From positions 1-13,367 of the forward strand of contig UQGP01000053.1 of assembly GCA_900540625.1 (NCBI GenBank): 13,367 nt of DNA. Direction: 5' to 3'. The DNA comes from an uncultured Porphyromonadaceae bacterium (GTDB lineage Bacteria; Bacteroidota; Bacteroidia; Bacteroidales; Muribaculaceae). Below the pieces are notes generated by a model that worked only from the letters and a program-made list of their open reading frames with translations, was not told where the DNA came from and did no database searches. A program made the translations under genes and the position numbers. This document shows, in pieces, positions 13,160 to 13,367 of this stretch; within the stretch, counting starts at the first letter, position 1; every line of letters begins with the position of its first letter.

Positions 13160-13367
13160 GGCGTACTTTTCGTCGCATACGCGTCAACACCTAATATTAC
13201 AAAAAAAAACACAATACACCCCTCGCACACCCCGGACAATACGACAAAAGAAGTGCGCCATCAAGCACTTAAAAGTGGGTAATAGACGCTCTAAAGAACA
13301 CTATTTTGCATATTTCCTGACTTCGTCACTGAAAAACAGAGTATTTTATAAGCGGTTGAATGATAAT
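13160..13367. other. Downstream non-coding end of the window
   Basis: No gene is supported. A run of nine A residues starts near 13201. A short hairpin is possible between AAGTGC (13251-13256) and GCACTT (13265-13270) with an 8-nt loop, but it has no T run. From about 13290 the sequence becomes AT-rich and may be the promoter region of a gene beyond the window. I found no exact TAnnTTTG box in it. Confidence 0.45.

Noticed and set aside
13251..13270. Terminator after the M20 gene
   Set aside because: The stem is only 6 bp, AT/GC mixed, with no T run. It is too weak to call.
13300..13330. Promoter box near the right end (TATTTTG)
   Set aside because: It is one T short of TAnnTTTG and no gene within the window would use it.

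Overview
The window looks like a chromosomal segment from a fairly GC-rich member of the Bacteroidota, order Bacteroidales. Muribaculaceae or a relative is my guess, but no marker gene fixes the family. The support is: a TonB-dependent receptor with an N-terminal carboxypeptidase-D-like domain, surface lipoproteins built from domain families that are essentially restricted to this phylum (DUF5689, the DUF6359-type OB-like module, choice-of-anchor J), TAnnTTTG-type -7 promoter boxes, and A-rich rather than Shine-Dalgarno sequences before start codons. All six genes convincingly present are on the + strand. I see no tRNA, rRNA, CRISPR array, transposase or phage gene.

Layout. 1-436 is a non-coding leader with a good -7 box at 107-114, a short palindrome upstream of it and a foldable 5' UTR of about 315 nt. 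437-9451 is a four-gene block: a TonB-dependent outer-membrane receptor (437-3199), two tandem paralogous lipoproteins (3260-5092 and 5152-8289) and a secreted endonuclease/exonuclease/phosphatase (EEP) family enzyme (8384-9451). A composite terminator-like hairpin with a T run lies between the large lipoprotein and the EEP gene. A strong GC hairpin follows the EEP gene.

9452-9940 is a 489-nt AT-rich intergenic region. It holds a mirror-symmetric array of four TTTGTTCA/TGAACAAA octamers, a good TAnnTTTG promoter box and a perfect 16-bp palindrome ending 5 nt before the next start codon. 9941-12052 encodes an exported WG-repeat/TPR protein of visibly lower GC. 21 nt later comes a very GC-rich M20-family metallohydrolase (12074-13159). 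The last 208 nt hold no gene I can support.

How the genes may work together. The first four genes form a plausible surface system: lipoproteins bearing OB-like and jelly-roll-like modules capture a substrate, a secreted phosphoesterase/nuclease cleaves it, and the TonB receptor imports the product. OB-like modules plus an EEP enzyme point to nucleic acids or other phosphodiesters as substrate. That is inference from domain content, not shown by the sequence. There is no SusD partner and no glycoside hydrolase, so this is not a classical polysaccharide utilization locus. The two downstream genes are probably unrelated to that system.
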